DNA of 64,000 nt from Aphrophora alni. Lineage: Eukaryota > Arthropoda > Insecta > Hemiptera > Aphrophoridae. Shown here piece after piece: positions 44,947 through 57,049 of the stretch. Position numbers and translations under genes: made by a program. Every line of letters begins with the position of its first letter. Position 1 is the first letter of the stretch. The DNA lies in the NCBI GenBank assembly GCA_963513935.1, contig OY740768.1:45068368-45132367 (forward strand), given 5' to 3'. The notes beneath the pieces were generated by a model. It ran no database searches. It saw only the letters and a program-made list of their open reading frames with translations, and was not told the origin of the DNA.

Positions 44947-46074
44947 AATGCTGTAATACAAATATTCCATCATTAAGTAATAATTCTTATGTTAAATGAG
45001 TTCCACTTTATATTTCTTGCAAATCTGTTATTATGGTTTTTATAAAACTTTGCTCTAATACATTAAAATATAAGGTATTTCTTCATATATAATAAAATTC
45101 GGAAATTACTAGTCATGACTTCACAGATGTATTAATTGGATCAAAATATTTTTTTTTAAAATAACTTCATATAAACGTATGTATAAAAAAGCTTAGTTGT
45201 CCGTCAATTTTTTTTATTTTTAAATAATGACAATTTAAAAAAATTATAAAGATATCAATTCAAAATTTGGTTTATACATTTTTAGTGCTACATTAAAAAA
45301 AATCAATTTCAGTATTATTTTATAAAATGTTAAAATGACGGCCGTTTACTATTTTTAATTTTTAATATTTCTAAAACCAATAAATATTTAAAAAATGAAA
45401 ATGGGCACTACTTAAAAAATGTATAAGATCAAGTTTTGATATTTTTATACAGATAAACGTAGCATACAAAATGTATATACTAAATTCTGACTCTAAATTT
45501 TAATAATTTCTATATATCATGTACACTCCGCATATCTTAGATATAAAAATGTTAATAATAAAGTTGAACTTTAGTCTTAATTCGAGAAACGTAAAATTCT
45601 GTATGTCAGTACAGCAACCTTTAAGTGCAAAATCATACATAATTAAATTGTATACAAATTGTTTCCTTATTTACATACAATTGATATATAATATGATACA
45701 ATTTAAATATAAATGATATGTGCATCAAAGTTTAAGAAACCTGTGTATTATTTTGTAATTAACTTTCCAAAAATATATACTTTGTAGTAAGAATAATGTA
45801 TAATTGATTATAAAAACAATACCAAAAATATGATAAATATTTCTTACCTTAAACCAAAAAAAAAATATTTGTAAAAGGAAATGTCTTAAAAAGTTAATAT
45901 AACCCATGGACGCTCTTTAAAATGTATATTTATATATTTAATAGGGCACTCACTTAACTTGTTCGTACTATAGAAGTAAATATCATTTCTGCAAATTACT
46001 GCTAAACCACAATAGTTTTCTATTTACGATTTTATACACCATTTCCCAATACACTAAAATGTGAAAGATTTTCA
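44947..46074. other. Very AT-rich non-coding DNA
   Basis: Possibly the most A+T-rich kilobase of the window. Open frames at 45519-45716 (+) and 45725-45907 (-) are Ile/Tyr/Phe/Lys-rich chance frames. Confidence 0.6.
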
Positions 46075-46340
46075 TAAATTACGTCTTTTATAACAGCCAT
46101 ATGAACGATTTTTATTTTCTACAGTTTTACCTATAACTCGCAAACCAGAATTTTTGGATAGATGACTAATACATTTCGTTTTGGACCTTAAAGCCTATAT
46201 TTGAGCAAAATTTTATTAAAATCGTTAGAGGAAATTTTGAGACAATCGCAATTTTGTGTACATATACCTAGACAATTGTATTTTTTTTAAATCACAAAAA
46301 AGTCCAATAGACGCTCTCATACCAACTTTTATTAAAATCT
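46075..46340 (+). repeat. Dispersed repeat family D, copy 1
   Basis: Parallel with 56290-56600: GTCTTTTATAACAG, AACTCGCAAACC-GAATTTT / AATTCACAAACCTAATTTT, GATAGATG / GAGAGATGGG, TTTTGGACCTTAAAG / TTTGGAGCTAGATTT and TATTAAAATCGT / GATTAAAATCGT. The phrase ATTTGATTAAAATC recurs in nearby weaker copies (46330, 53200). Diverged, non-coding. Confidence 0.5.
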
Positions 46341-47666
46341 GTAATAACTTAGGCTCTGCAAACATAATAAATAGATAATTAAAAAAAAACAACATTTTTT
46401 GGATTCAGGTACTTCAAAATAGACATATTGACGTCAGTGTTTGGCCACATCATATAAGTTTCTCTAAACTACTAATATGTGAGAAGGTAAAAATTTTATA
46501 TTAGTGTTTGTTGAAATCCCTAAATCCCAAATATTAATATTTTCTTAATAGTCTTTGTCTGATGTCTGTCTCTCTTTTGTGGTCTGTGCAGTGTTCAGCT
46601 TAAACAAATGGACAGATATTGACCAATTTTGTTTGTGTCGATATATTTTAGCAAAATGTTCAGCTAAGTTTTATTAGTTATTGCGATATAGCAATTTTTT
46701 TGTTTAAATACAAAATACCAAATTTTCATAGTTCTTTTTATCGATATCGAAATATTTGTATAATCAATTTCTCAAATGTAGTTTGACCTATACAACTTAT
46801 TGACAGCCATTACCTCAAAAATGGGAGTTTGAAAGTTATTGTTAAAAGGTTAAAAGATCATCTAATAGCTATAAAATATATGTATATATCATAATTAGCT
46901 TTACGGATTATCTTGATAAAAACTTACCTCGATCAACATCATTCAAAATTAGTTTTGAATAAAATACAATTTACACTTAGGAAGAATTTATGGCACAAAT
47001 GATGTAAACTTTAATATAAGAATATTTGTTTTAAAATATATTTAATTATTGTATAACGGCTTCTATATATCATTTCAATTTTTGAAGAAAGTTTGAGCAA
47101 GTTTGTGAATCGGTTATTATGTTATTATCTACAAATCAGTATAGTTAATATCAGTGGATATCTACTGTATTATTGGAATGTAACATATAACAATAAAAAA
47201 AGTTGTTTTTTGTTATAATAACGTTGAAACCACGATTCCATAATCTCGATTTACTAGAGAGTCCTGCTTCAGTAAACAGATAGCAGCTGATATAACAGAT
47301 GATTGGTTAACAGCAGATAATATGTGAACAGATGATGTATAGTGGTAACTAGACCTTTAACTTTTGTTTATATCCATACAAGATAGAAAATACTCTGCTT
47401 TGGTTAGGGCGTTTACTTATTAAATCGTGATCTTTCTATAATACGTAAAAGCCGTGTTCTATTCAATGAAATTGCACGGTTATTAGACAATTGTCAATAC
47501 TTGAAAACCTTTAAATATACTAGCAATTTGTCGTTTCATCAATTTCTATTCAAATTAAAATCCCATTGTTTTGTCCTTTATCAGAGTGGAATTGAAAACA
47601 AATTTCGTTTTTTAGAAGATTAAAAATTGTAGCATGGACATGGAAAGAGGTATTTTGTTGTATCAG
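46341..47666. other. AT-rich non-coding DNA
   Basis: Nothing recognised apart from weak echoes of family D. Confidence 0.55.
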
Positions 47667-47929
47667 AATGGTTGACGACAATTAGAAAACAAGAAAGTTT
47701 TATTTATTGTTTTTTGTTTATTTTAATTAGTTCTTTCACTTTATTTGTCATTCATGTTGTATTTGGTGAATTGGTGATACAAATTAGGCAACGTAAACTA
47801 AACGCTGCTGAAAAATCACTCGCGGATATACCTATTCATATTTATAAATCACCGTTTCGTATGACATGGATCAAACAACGGGAAACACTTATTTTATATC
47901 TATGGCTTAAAACAAAACAAAAGCTGTAG
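47667..47929 (+). pseudogene. Insect odorant-receptor-like (7tm_6) C-terminal exon remnant
   Basis: After an acceptor-like TATTTTGTTGTATCAG (ending 47666) an 86-codon frame runs to a TAG (47927-47929). It gives one hydrophobic segment (FLFILISSFTLFVIHVVF), then GELVIQ, then LADIPIHIYKSPF and KQRETLILYLWLKTKQKL. Insect odorant receptors show the same order near their C-terminus: a membrane helix, G-N/E-E-L, A-x-x-x-Y-x-S-x-W, then a K/R-rich L-L-x-F-L helix start ending in T-Q-K-P-L. The usual Trp is Phe here, the stop falls just where the last helix should begin, and no other receptor exons are found on the + strand upstream. So I read it as a decayed fragment or an isolated exon. Similarity is by eye; other membrane proteins are possible. 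Confidence 0.35.
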
Positions 47930-48199
47930 AACGTTTTTATTAAACAAGAGGCAATGAATAATGATGTTTTAATATATCCATGTAAAGATACTATTTTTCT
48001 CATTAAGAAAAATTTAGAGAAAATAAAATTGTATATTAATTTTTACTTTCAAGTATAAGAATAATTTTGTATTTTTAAAACAAATAAAAAAACACAAAAC
48101 TTATAATATCTGAATTTGCAATTTTTAGTGTGGCTGCCAACGTTGAACAAAATCCCTCGTTTTGTCTATCTATATGGAATTTTATGTATTTATTCATAT
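47930..48199. other. AT-rich spacer
   Basis: Nothing recognised; the last 70 bases may belong to the reverse-transcriptase remnant that follows. Confidence 0.5.
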
Positions 48200-48320
48200 A
48201 TTCTAAGAATACTTGGACCAAGAGATTTGCTGAGAACTCTGTATATTTCTTTGGTCCTGTCAAGATTACAATATGGTATATCATGTTGGTGAAGAGATGG
48301 GAGGAGGAGATACTGTTCTA
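48200..48320 (+). pseudogene. Non-LTR reverse-transcriptase C-terminal fragment
   Basis: The frame from 48203 reads LRILGPRDLLRTLYISLVLS, then RLQYGISCW, then a TGA at 48290. This is the thumb-region signature after the reverse transcriptase palm of jockey/RTE-type elements (L-L-x-x-L-Y-x-S-L-V-x-S-x-L-x-Y-G-I-x-x-W-G). The catalytic Y-x-D-D box and downstream motifs are not found within a plausible distance, so only a ~40-residue shard is preserved. Overlapping open frames in other phases (48130-48321 on +, 48075-48284 on -) are shadows. Confidence 0.72.
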
Positions 48321-48583
48321 AATGAAAATCTCTTAATAATGTCGTATTTTTAATTAGTTCATAGTTGTATTAATTTAGACGTGGAACATATCCCCAATTC
48401 AGATGTTTACATGAAGGGGATTGTGATAAAGTCCTCTGAGATACATATTAAATGTTACGCATTTCTAACAGTTAATTTACCATAGAAAATGATGGTCATT
48501 TCAGATATTATATTTTTATAATTCCACTGGACTATTTAACCATTTATCCGAACCAAATAAATCCTACCACATACAATCAAAAT

Positions 48584-48586
<3 letters not shown>
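48321..48586. other. AT-rich non-coding DNA
   Basis: Nothing recognised. Confidence 0.55.

Positions 48587-48618
<32 letters not shown>
48587..48618. repeat. (TA)16 microsatellite
   Basis: Uninterrupted TA dinucleotides. Confidence 0.95.
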
Positions 48619-48621
<3 letters not shown>

Positions 48622-50069
48622 GATATTATTGAGATAAAGGAATCAAATATTCAGTCGATAATTTTTTTTTTAATGCATGCTTGTGTATTTCTATTTTTAG
48701 GTATGTGTATGAATAAAGATGGATACTTAATACTAAAGCTTTTTTGTTTTCAAATTCTAAACACTTATTCTAAGTAAATCGAATAGTTATATCCAAATTA
48801 GCTTATCTTAACTGATTTTACAGAAAACGTTTACAAGGCAAATATAATACAGTAACTTCCTTTATAAATGAATGTATATAATTATATTTTAATCTGTCGG
48901 CTGGGAAGGAAGTTGCATTATCAAGTCTAACTACTGGCATAAGGAATCAATTTGTATTTTTAATTTTTAATGAGAAATAAATACTCTTTTGCGTGAAATA
49001 AACTTATTATTATTTTATTCCCCATTTGACTTAAGCAATTAAAATTTGGTGTACAGGTATAGTTGTATATTCTTTTTAAAAAATGCAAATAATTAATGAA
49101 ACATTATTCTAACAATAAATTTATTTGTAGGTTATAAAATATAATCCGCGACTACTCAGATTACAAATTGCATGAATTATTATTATAGATTAACAGATAA
49201 AACTTCATCCTTAAAAACCCTTCACAAACTTGAATTATTTACGTCATTTTCTACTCCATATTTAAACATTTCTGTATTTTTGTACACTGATTGTCAACCT
49301 GTCGAATACATTCAATATAAATTAAAATCAACAAAAAAGTATGTCTGAAGATGGATAACACAAAGTAAACCAAATTATACCTTTTATAAGTAACAAGGTG
49401 AAGTAACAAAACAGTAAATAATGTAACAAGGACTGACTGAATGTGATATTTCTTATTTAGTTATATTTTAAATTGGAACGAACAGATATGAAATTAAAAC
49501 TAGTAAGAATCCGTATATTCTTTAAATTTTCTTCTAATTATATTCAACGATGAAAAAGGAACTGTTATATTCGCGGTGGGAAAAATGTCAGCTGAAAGAA
49601 TAAAAGTTGGATCATTACCGCAGGTTGCTTGAAACAAAAGAACATTTCTTTCAACATGCTTTGTATATTTGTAACAGTAGAAAACTCTCAAACTACTGTG
49701 CCTCCTTAAGTTAAGAATTAACTCTAATTATGATTACTGTACATTTCCTAGTGTCCATTTTACAAATTACATTTTGTTACAATTATTTTTCGTCTTATGT
49801 TCTGAATTTTAAAAAATTACTTCTGTGCAATTTTGTTTTAATATTGATTTACTATCTATGGTGTATCTATATTTGTGATATTTTACTTGTCTATCAAAAT
49901 GCCACGTGAAGGCTTCATCCTATTCAACCGTTAGGAATAAGTATTACTAAAACTAATAATTAAAGTCATTCTTGTTTAAATGAGATGAACCTTTCAGGCA
50001 TCTTCACCTTGAAAAATAAAAAGGAAAAAAAAGAAAGATAAAACAAAGAAAACTAGCCATTTATTACTC
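48619..50069. other. AT-rich non-coding DNA
   Basis: A minus-strand frame (49500-49691, with FQATCGNDPTFILSADIFPT) is slightly GC-richer than its surroundings, but I recognise no family and call no gene. Confidence 0.5.
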
Positions 50070-50230
50070 TACTCTAAGAGAGTCATGTTCTGAAGAGAAC
50101 AAGAGTTGTTAAAGAGAGACCGGATAAGAAAGAAATGGATCTATACAAGACAACATGAAAAATGTGTAGACAAACCTATAATCGCCAGGTATTGCAATAG
50201 CGGTACTTATCATAAATAAGGCCCGAGGAG
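50070..50230 (+). repeat. Dispersed repeat family C, copy 3
   Basis: GAAGAGAACAAGAGTTGTTA, AAGAGAGACCGGATAAGAAA, GGATCTATACAAGAC, ACATGAAAAATGTGTAGAC and GCCAGGTATTGC. Same orientation as the other four copies. Confidence 0.65.
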
Positions 50231-50329
50231 CTAACATAAAATAAATAAAGATCTCAAGACACAATGCCGGTTTTAATTTAGTTAATACTTCAAGTGATCA
50301 AGAGGTAATAATCTCATTTGTAGGGTGAA

Positions 50330-51400
50330 CTGATGGTTATATGAGAGACCGAACAAAGATTCTGAAAACCCATATTGAAAATCAGATTTAATGGAATTGC
50401 ATTACGTGAATACTAAGTCTGTAATGAACAAACGGTTTAATTGTATAGAATTAAACTGATTGAAAGTTCGGTAAAAAATGAAGGATTATTTGAGATCAAA
50501 TTAATTATCTTAAGCCTAGACGCAACAGACGATTTGATGAAATCGAAAAAAAATAATATTGAAAGATTTTGATGGAACAACTTAAAATAAAAAATTTAGA
50601 AGTTTGACCTGCTGAATGAAACATGTATAAAGTGCTGACTGGAAGAATGTTTTATTGTCATCCCATCAAAGATACAAAAACGTCGGACTGAACTGATTGA
50701 TCGATGACACAGCATAAATAGTCCAAAAGGCTTGTGGAGTCCGAAAGGTTGAGCTGTAACTTCACGTTTTGATACAATAGCACTAAATATACTGAACTTC
50801 CCTATCAGTACTGAAATTTTGGTAAAAATGCTTCAAATTGATATTGATGGAATAACTTAAAAAAACAAAATTTTAGAAGTTTGGTGCACTTAATGTTAAA
50901 TATGTATAAAGTACGGACTGAATGAATGTTTTATGTCATAACATCAAAGATACAAAAAGAGATGATTAATGCTATAATGGCTGTAGGAACTTAATAGAAA
51001 AATGATTTTGCTTAATTGTATAAAAAAAAACTGAGAATCCTGATTAAACTATAATTTTGGTGGATCTGCATAATAAAGATGGTATTCATGACATCAAAAC
51101 GTTTGATGGAATTGCGTAAAAAGATAGGTTGGTTTGTTTTGGAATCTCATCAATTAGACCGATGGATGGCCGTTTTGATTAGAAGCGTTAAAATAACTAA
51201 ACGACTAGTTTGGTGGAATAGCAAAAAATGGACTGAAAACATAGTCTGATTTATCTGTTGATGGAATCATAAAATCTACGCAAGACCGGATTGGTTTGTT
51301 GAGATTGCATTAAATAAACTAAAACTGAACTCAACCATGATATGTGTAGAGTCGACCGAAATAAGTCATTTAACTTGTCAATTATCGTAATTGAAAACAA
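50330..51400 (+). repeat. Degenerate tandem-repeat tract, TTGATGGAATTGC motif
   Basis: Motifs resembling TTGATGGAATTGCATAAA and GGACTGAAA recur every 50-120 bp (for example near 50387, 50567, 50842, 51107, 51205, 51255, 51295). A longer unit is clear once: 50567-50680 and 50842-50958 match over ~115 bp at a spacing of about 275 bp (TTTAGAAGTTTG, TGTATAAAGT-CTGACTG, GAATGTTTTAT, CATCAAAGATACAAAAA). No coding frame. It looks like an old, decayed minisatellite. Confidence 0.65.
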
Positions 51401-52886
51401 AAAAGAGGATAAAGCAGAGCCTGACGTCAAATAGATAATTGTGCATCGACAATATCTTTTATATCATCTACTTAGACAGATTTATCACATCTCCCTATTA
51501 CTATTAAGTATACCTTTATCTTATAAACTCTTATTTTGTCTTCATAGAAATAACATTTAACCTTACTGGTTGAGATTTGATACTCGGTACAACAAAAACA
51601 TAATGTGGAACTACGTGGACGCACAAGTGACATGTTTTTGTATGGCTAAAGATTTACTTGGGTAAAGAAATATTCCATGATTCTTTAAAAATTATAGATA
51701 CATACGTTTTAATAAAATAGGACAACATCTAGATATCTAGGTATGACATACAACATACAAAGTTCAAGTAGCTATCTTTTTGGAGTCAGCATATCTTTCA
51801 ATCAGCACATTTTGATAATGTTCGAGGCCGCCAAACGCGCTTATCTACAAAGTATATTAAATCTTATTACACGTGTCAGCACATCAGCTGAGCGTTGAGA
51901 TTTGTGCACAACTATCAATTTAGGTCATCATGATATACCACGATGAAAAAATATTTAAACATTTAAACATAAATCAACTGTTGCAATCTTGCAAAACGTA
52001 AAACATTGCAAAGATTTTAAAACCATTTCAGAACGGTATCAATGTTTAATGAGCACACGACAAAGTTTGTGTCTCTAATGTACATTAATAACGCATCCCG
52101 TATTGTTTTAACGCTGCCTCTCTGACTTTCACAGCTTTACTTTCGACGCTTAAATGTTTCACGCAATAACTTAATTAACACAGCGTGTTCGTAGTCCCTT
52201 GACGCGCGGGCTACATCTGCTTAGGAACATCTAATCTATTAAGCATAATGAATATACACTCCATTCCATCTCGCCTCTGTGGAACAACTTTACAATTCAC
52301 AGCACGTAAAATTATTACTGAAACCGTTCTTGAGACGTGGGAGTATGTAATGCATTATTATAATGAAGCAACCTTTTGAATTTAGAAATACATCCTTCGT
52401 CAAATTTAGGATGTGAAATTATTCATCTGTTTGACGGATCAAGGTTATCATAAATGAAATAATATTAGCTCCTATAATAGTACGCTTATTATTAAATTTT
52501 ATTCATCTATTTATGTTGGGCATTATTATGTTTAACGAATTTATATAGTGTAACACTAAATTAAACACATGTCTGATAAATATAAAATATACATGTCCTA
52601 TTATACTATTTATACTGTCGGAAAACGTTTATTTATTATATTAGTATAATATCTTTTAGCAAGGTACAACATATGTTTCATTATGACTGTTCAATTGTAC
52701 CAACGCCAAGTTACAATATGTGTCACGATATATTTTATGTTCACGTCCTACTTTTAAAGGGAATTATTCTATTGGGTCATCGAAAATAAACTTCCCTCGG
52801 TAGAAACAACATAGCTGATATTAACCTGTTCGTTATGTAAACCACAAACACTGTTACGGACGTATAACATATGTACAGTTATTAAA
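51401..52886. other. Non-coding DNA
   Basis: Patches of higher GC (51825-51900, 52080-52280) show no stable frame or splice framing. No gene called. Confidence 0.5.
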
Positions 52887-53078
52887 ATGTTTCTGGAAAA
52901 AGGAGATGAAACAAACCGAAAACGAGTTTTAAATACAGCTTATCTTCCATATTACAAATCCCTGTTTATCAATTATGAATGGTGTTCTCTTTTGCTTTAC
53001 TTGCCTACATATAAACGTTGCATAGAAAACGATGTAAAGGATCAAAAAATCAATGTCGAGTTCCTTGCGGATATATAA
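52887..53078 (+). other. Weak candidate coding segment
   Basis: A 63-codon frame with KRVLNTAYLPYYKSLFINYE recalls only vaguely the YxPYDxSxxxNYE loop of insect odorant receptors; the receptor-like remnant at 47.7 kb lies 5 kb upstream. The order (loop after C-terminus) is wrong for a single gene, so either it is a different fragment or the resemblance is chance. Confidence 0.12.
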
Positions 53079-54559
53079 TCTCTAAGTCTGAAATAATGTT
53101 TTCTGGAATTATGTCTGTCTGTTTATTTGCTTGATACGGTTGTCTGAGCAGTCCAAATACGTAGACAAACTTTAACAAATTTGGTATGTGAACTTATTTT
53201 GGTTATATCTCGACAAGTTTTATTCAATTTTGGCGATAGCTGCTATAAAAAAAAATAATAATAATAAAAAATTAAAAAAACACAAAACTACGATTTTCTC
53301 ATAATCGGCTATGAAATAAACCGGCTATGAAATAAATTTTCTCATAATCGGTTTTTACGAAATAATGCTGAATTGCAGCCATGAACAACAAAACTGATAA
53401 TATAACTAGATAATCTAAAATTCGGGTTTGTGGGATATCTATAAAAACTCAATTTGATGTTATAAAAAGCGTAATTTATCAAAATCAACTTTATCAATTT
53501 CGTTAAATTTTTCGTGAAAATGAAGATTATTGACGCAAACCACTGTGTAAAATTTCGGTTCATAAATAATAGTAAAACGTAAATAAACCTTGACTATCTT
53601 CATTAAACGATTTTTATCAATTAAGCCGAGTACAAGTTTGTGGCGCAAGCGAAGCAAGTTTTGTCCTTATTTAAATATATAATTTTCTTTTAAATTCTAC
53701 GGTATACTTTCACTTTTTCAATGAAAACTACCTAAATGACATTTTATTTAAGAAATGGTTTTAACATTTTTTAAATTTTATTTTGGTATTTGGAATAGAT
53801 ATGTAAGAAAGTCTGTGAAGTGTTTTTGTACAATTTAATTATACATGTAAATTTACGACACTTAATTAAAATTCAATAAATCATGATAAATTATTTCTCC
53901 AACAATTCAATGAAGGATAAAGCTATATGTTAAGTTGAGTATCTTTATGAAACTCCTTAACAAATGCACTGATGTACATATTAAGTCACGATAAATGTAC
54001 AAATGGACATATTTCAAAGAGCGAGCCGTAGATTTATGTAGTTTCAGATTATACATTATAATGACTGTGCATACATTAGTTTAATATGAACTTATTTCAT
54101 ACCTTTTAAATCCAGTATTTTTACAGGAAAAGTTTTTATTTTTAACCTCTCGCCGTAATACATTGCAGGGAGTTCTCTAATCTACATAGAGTATGTTAGG
54201 AAAATTAAACAAGGAAAAGCAACCTATAATTTATACTAAGCGGTTTCTTGCGTTCCATTTATTTTATGAAAATCGTTTCCAGTTAATTACTCACTTTGTA
54301 ATATATCTCTATCAATTAAGAACATTTGTGTTCAGTGGAATTGAAAAAAATAAAATAAAATAAAAAAACCTACACGTAATAGTGTATACAATACCAATAT
54401 TATCTTTTTGATCGTAATGGAAAAATCTGAAATAAATAAATTTTATTTGTAATTAGTATCCATTATGTAGCCTACTTAATGTTATCCTCTATTGTAGTAA
54501 AATAAGCGGGTCTATGTTTTTTAAATTTTGTTTTTTAATGGTCTTTACATTAATTTGTT
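53079..54559. other. AT-rich non-coding DNA
   Basis: A small direct repeat, ATTTTCTCATAATCGG...GGCTATGAAATAAA, occurs twice each between 53292 and 53351. Minus-strand frames at 53342-53657 look accidental. Confidence 0.55.
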
Positions 54560-54705
54560 GAATTAACAAAGACGGGATAGCACGAACAAATACAACGCCA
54601 TCTACCGGATAGAAAGACCTATGCACCTTGGGCAAGTCCGAGTTACAGAGTGTTAACCGTGCCTACGTAACAGTTTAGTCGAGCCACTTTCATGTATGTA
54701 AATGC
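54560..54705. other. GC-richer island of unknown nature
   Basis: It includes AACGCCATCTACCGGATAG, GACCTATGCACCTTGGGC and GTGTTAACCGTGCCTACG. GCGCCATCTACCGG-type words are common in insect repeats, so a transposon scrap is likely. No stable reading frame found. Confidence 0.35.
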
Positions 54706-54706
54706 G

Positions 54707-54762
<56 letters not shown>
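54706..54762. repeat. (GT)n microsatellite, ~28 units with one interruption
   Basis: GT dinucleotides with one GC interruption near 54713. Confidence 0.97.
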
Positions 54763-54764
<2 letters not shown>

Positions 54765-56084
54765 CGTTTTAATATGCGGGTTGTTGTGTATACTCGTCTG
54801 ATAGAACAATTGCATAGATCTGTAATCGCAGTCCAATCTGAATGAAACTTGTCGGTATAATTAATTATCCCAATACCTCGATTGAGTTTCTATTTCAGTC
54901 GAAAATATAAAAGAACCTTTATTTTGTTTAAAAATTTACAATTAGGGATTTATATAATAATTTTATAGATATCGAATCGAATTCTGCCATATTAAACTTG
55001 TTACGAAGAAGTGTTTATTTTTTGGAGAGGAGAATTTAAGAAAATGCTTGAATTATTATTAAAGTGTGTAGCCATGCGAAATTTATACGTCTCAATTGCA
55101 ATCATAATTGAGTCACTGATTGCTTTTTATTGTCAACATCATTGTTCGAAGAGAATTGGATAGAGTTCATATCTAATATTGAATTGAACTCAATATCACC
55201 GAGGCTTAAGTAACCATTTTTAGTTTAGCTACGGCAAAACTTTAACTTAAACCAGGTTAAATATCTAACCTTCATGACATAAATACTATCTCTTTTTACC
55301 CTAAGAATTCCTCTCTCATATAAACAAAATTTCAAACAAATAGTTGTTGTTGTTTCGGCCATTTCACGGTCTTATATAACCCGAGTCAGGTATATTGCTG
55401 AAATTTCAGACATGCAATGAAATAAAATATTTCAGAAATTTAACACCCATATCTAATACAACTCATTGTCCGAGATAAGTGAGGTATCTTGAGAAGAAAA
55501 TGTCATATTTATAATCTGGACTCATATCCTCAAAAATACGTTCAGCTCGAGAAGGAATTTAACTGCAGAAATATAGACGTCTTCAAAATGAAATATAAAG
55601 AAGAAGAATTCATATTTTAAGTTTCCAAAGAGTATAAAAACAGGTATTTAGGTTCTGTGAATTCTTTTAGGTAAATGGGTTTAAAGATATTGTAGTTTTT
55701 ATTTGACAAAATATTCATTCCCAAAGATGTCGGTTAGGTATTTGTTAGAAAAATAGTGAAAATCAACTCTCTTCGTCTTAGATTATTTTAAATGATATTT
55801 ATATACTTAAATAAGGTATAAATTTCCTTCATTTATGTCATTAACTAGCCTTAAGCATATAATATATTATAAGATTAAAACAAGTTAAAATGACGGAAGT
55901 TTCGTTTTTGTTAAAAAAAAAAAAAATCCTTAATAGTAATTTTCTATTGTTTGTAAATTTATACTTCGAATTGGTTTCATAATCAAATATTCCCTAAACA
56001 TTTATAAAATGTTTTTCCTTGTTGTTTAATGGTGAAAAACCTCTTCGTTAACATCGCCTTACGAACAAAAAGAGAAGAACATAA
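54763..56084. other. AT-rich non-coding DNA
   Basis: Nothing recognised. Confidence 0.6.
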
Positions 56085-56240
56085 AGTAAGAGCCCTAGTC
56101 CGAACATCTTAATAGCGCCAGAGTCGGAAGAGAACAATAATTGGTCAAGAGAAACATGATAGGTGAGATGAAACAGAGGGTTCTAACCAAAATTTCATAA
56201 AAAATGCTGTAAATATGGTTAGGTAATCTTGGGAAACCCC
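56085..56240 (+). repeat. Dispersed repeat family C, copy 4
   Basis: AATAGCGCCAGAGTCGGAAG, AGAACAATAATTGGTCAAGA, GAAACATGATAGGTGAGATG and GGGTTCTAACC. Closest to the 58895 copy. Confidence 0.7.
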
Positions 56241-56289
56241 TGAGTTTTCAAAATTAGAAAAAAAATCGCTAAAGACAATTTTCAGGATA

Positions 56290-56600
56290 TTCGTCTTTTA
56301 TAACAGTTCCGTGGTCAACTCAAGGTTTTTAGCAATAATTCACAAACCTAATTTTCAGAGAGATGGGCACCTTTTAGTTGTTTACTTTGGAGCTAGATTT
56401 TAGCATTATTTATCAAGATCAATTAAAGGTGATTTTGATAAAATCCAATTTTTTTCATCGCAGATGTTCTAAAATATCGAGTTATAGGAAAATTCAAATA
56501 GGACCCCATATATCGTCAAAATATTTCACATACCAAATTTGATTAAAATCGTCTCAAACTTTTGAGCTGTACAGCACTTCAATATATCTGTACTGTGTAT
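56290..56600 (+). repeat. Dispersed repeat family D, copy 2
   Basis: See 46075-46340. It follows a family C copy directly, which hints that C and D may be parts of one longer element. Confidence 0.5.
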
Positions 56601-57013
56601 ATTTAAGAAAGTCAAAAAGAACAATTGAATTACGCGCCCAATCATTTCGGGGTATTATGTACATACCGAGTATTTAAATAAGTCTGAGTGACAGTTCTTA
56701 TATGTAAATTCTAACCAGTGGAAGATATTTATTTTGAACTTTGATATTGTCAGGTTTAGTAGACTTCACATTCATATTGACTGTTAGGTATACTCAAGAA
56801 ATTCGTATTTATTTATAATAACAATACAATAATTATAAGTTTATATTATAAGTCAATTTGAACGGGAAAAAAGTACCGTAATATCTTACTTTCACATAAC
56901 AAAATGTGACTCAATATGCAAGCAGTAAAACAAAACTGTACATAATTTGTACCGTAAATATTTCATCACAATACTGTTACATTATACTAATGTATATTAA
57001 AAGTTTGACTTAC
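56601..57013. other. AT-rich non-coding DNA (probable intron)
   Basis: Nothing beyond background. It would be the start of the intron following the microexon on the minus strand. Confidence 0.5.
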
Positions 57014-57046
57014 CACGTCAGGAGCGGCGGGCGGAGAAAGCAAAAT
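57014..57046 (-). CDS. 33-nt microexon of an unidentified minus-strand gene
   Basis: On the minus strand the segment is preceded by a good 3' splice site (TTGTTTTATTCCAG, with TGACTCAT upstream as a plausible branch point) and followed immediately by a perfect 5' splice site, GTAAGT (57013-57008). It is 33 nt, divisible by three, so skipping keeps the frame. It is about 61% GC in a background near 27%, which argues for coding constraint. In phase 0 it encodes ILLSPPAAPDV; phase 1 is also open (FCFLRPPLLT) and phase 2 meets a stop. Pro/Ala/Ser-rich inserts of this size are typical of alternatively spliced microexons in neuronal signalling and scaffold genes; that is general knowledge, not evidence of identity. 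I cannot name the gene. If real, much of this window is intron. Confidence 0.6.
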
Positions 57047-57049
57047 CTG

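Noticed and set aside
45519..45907. Small proteins on both strands
   Set aside because: The area is among the most AT-rich of the window; the composition is that of random AT sequence.
53342..53657. Minus-strand overlapping frames
   Set aside because: AT-driven composition, overlapping each other in different phases, no splice or domain support.
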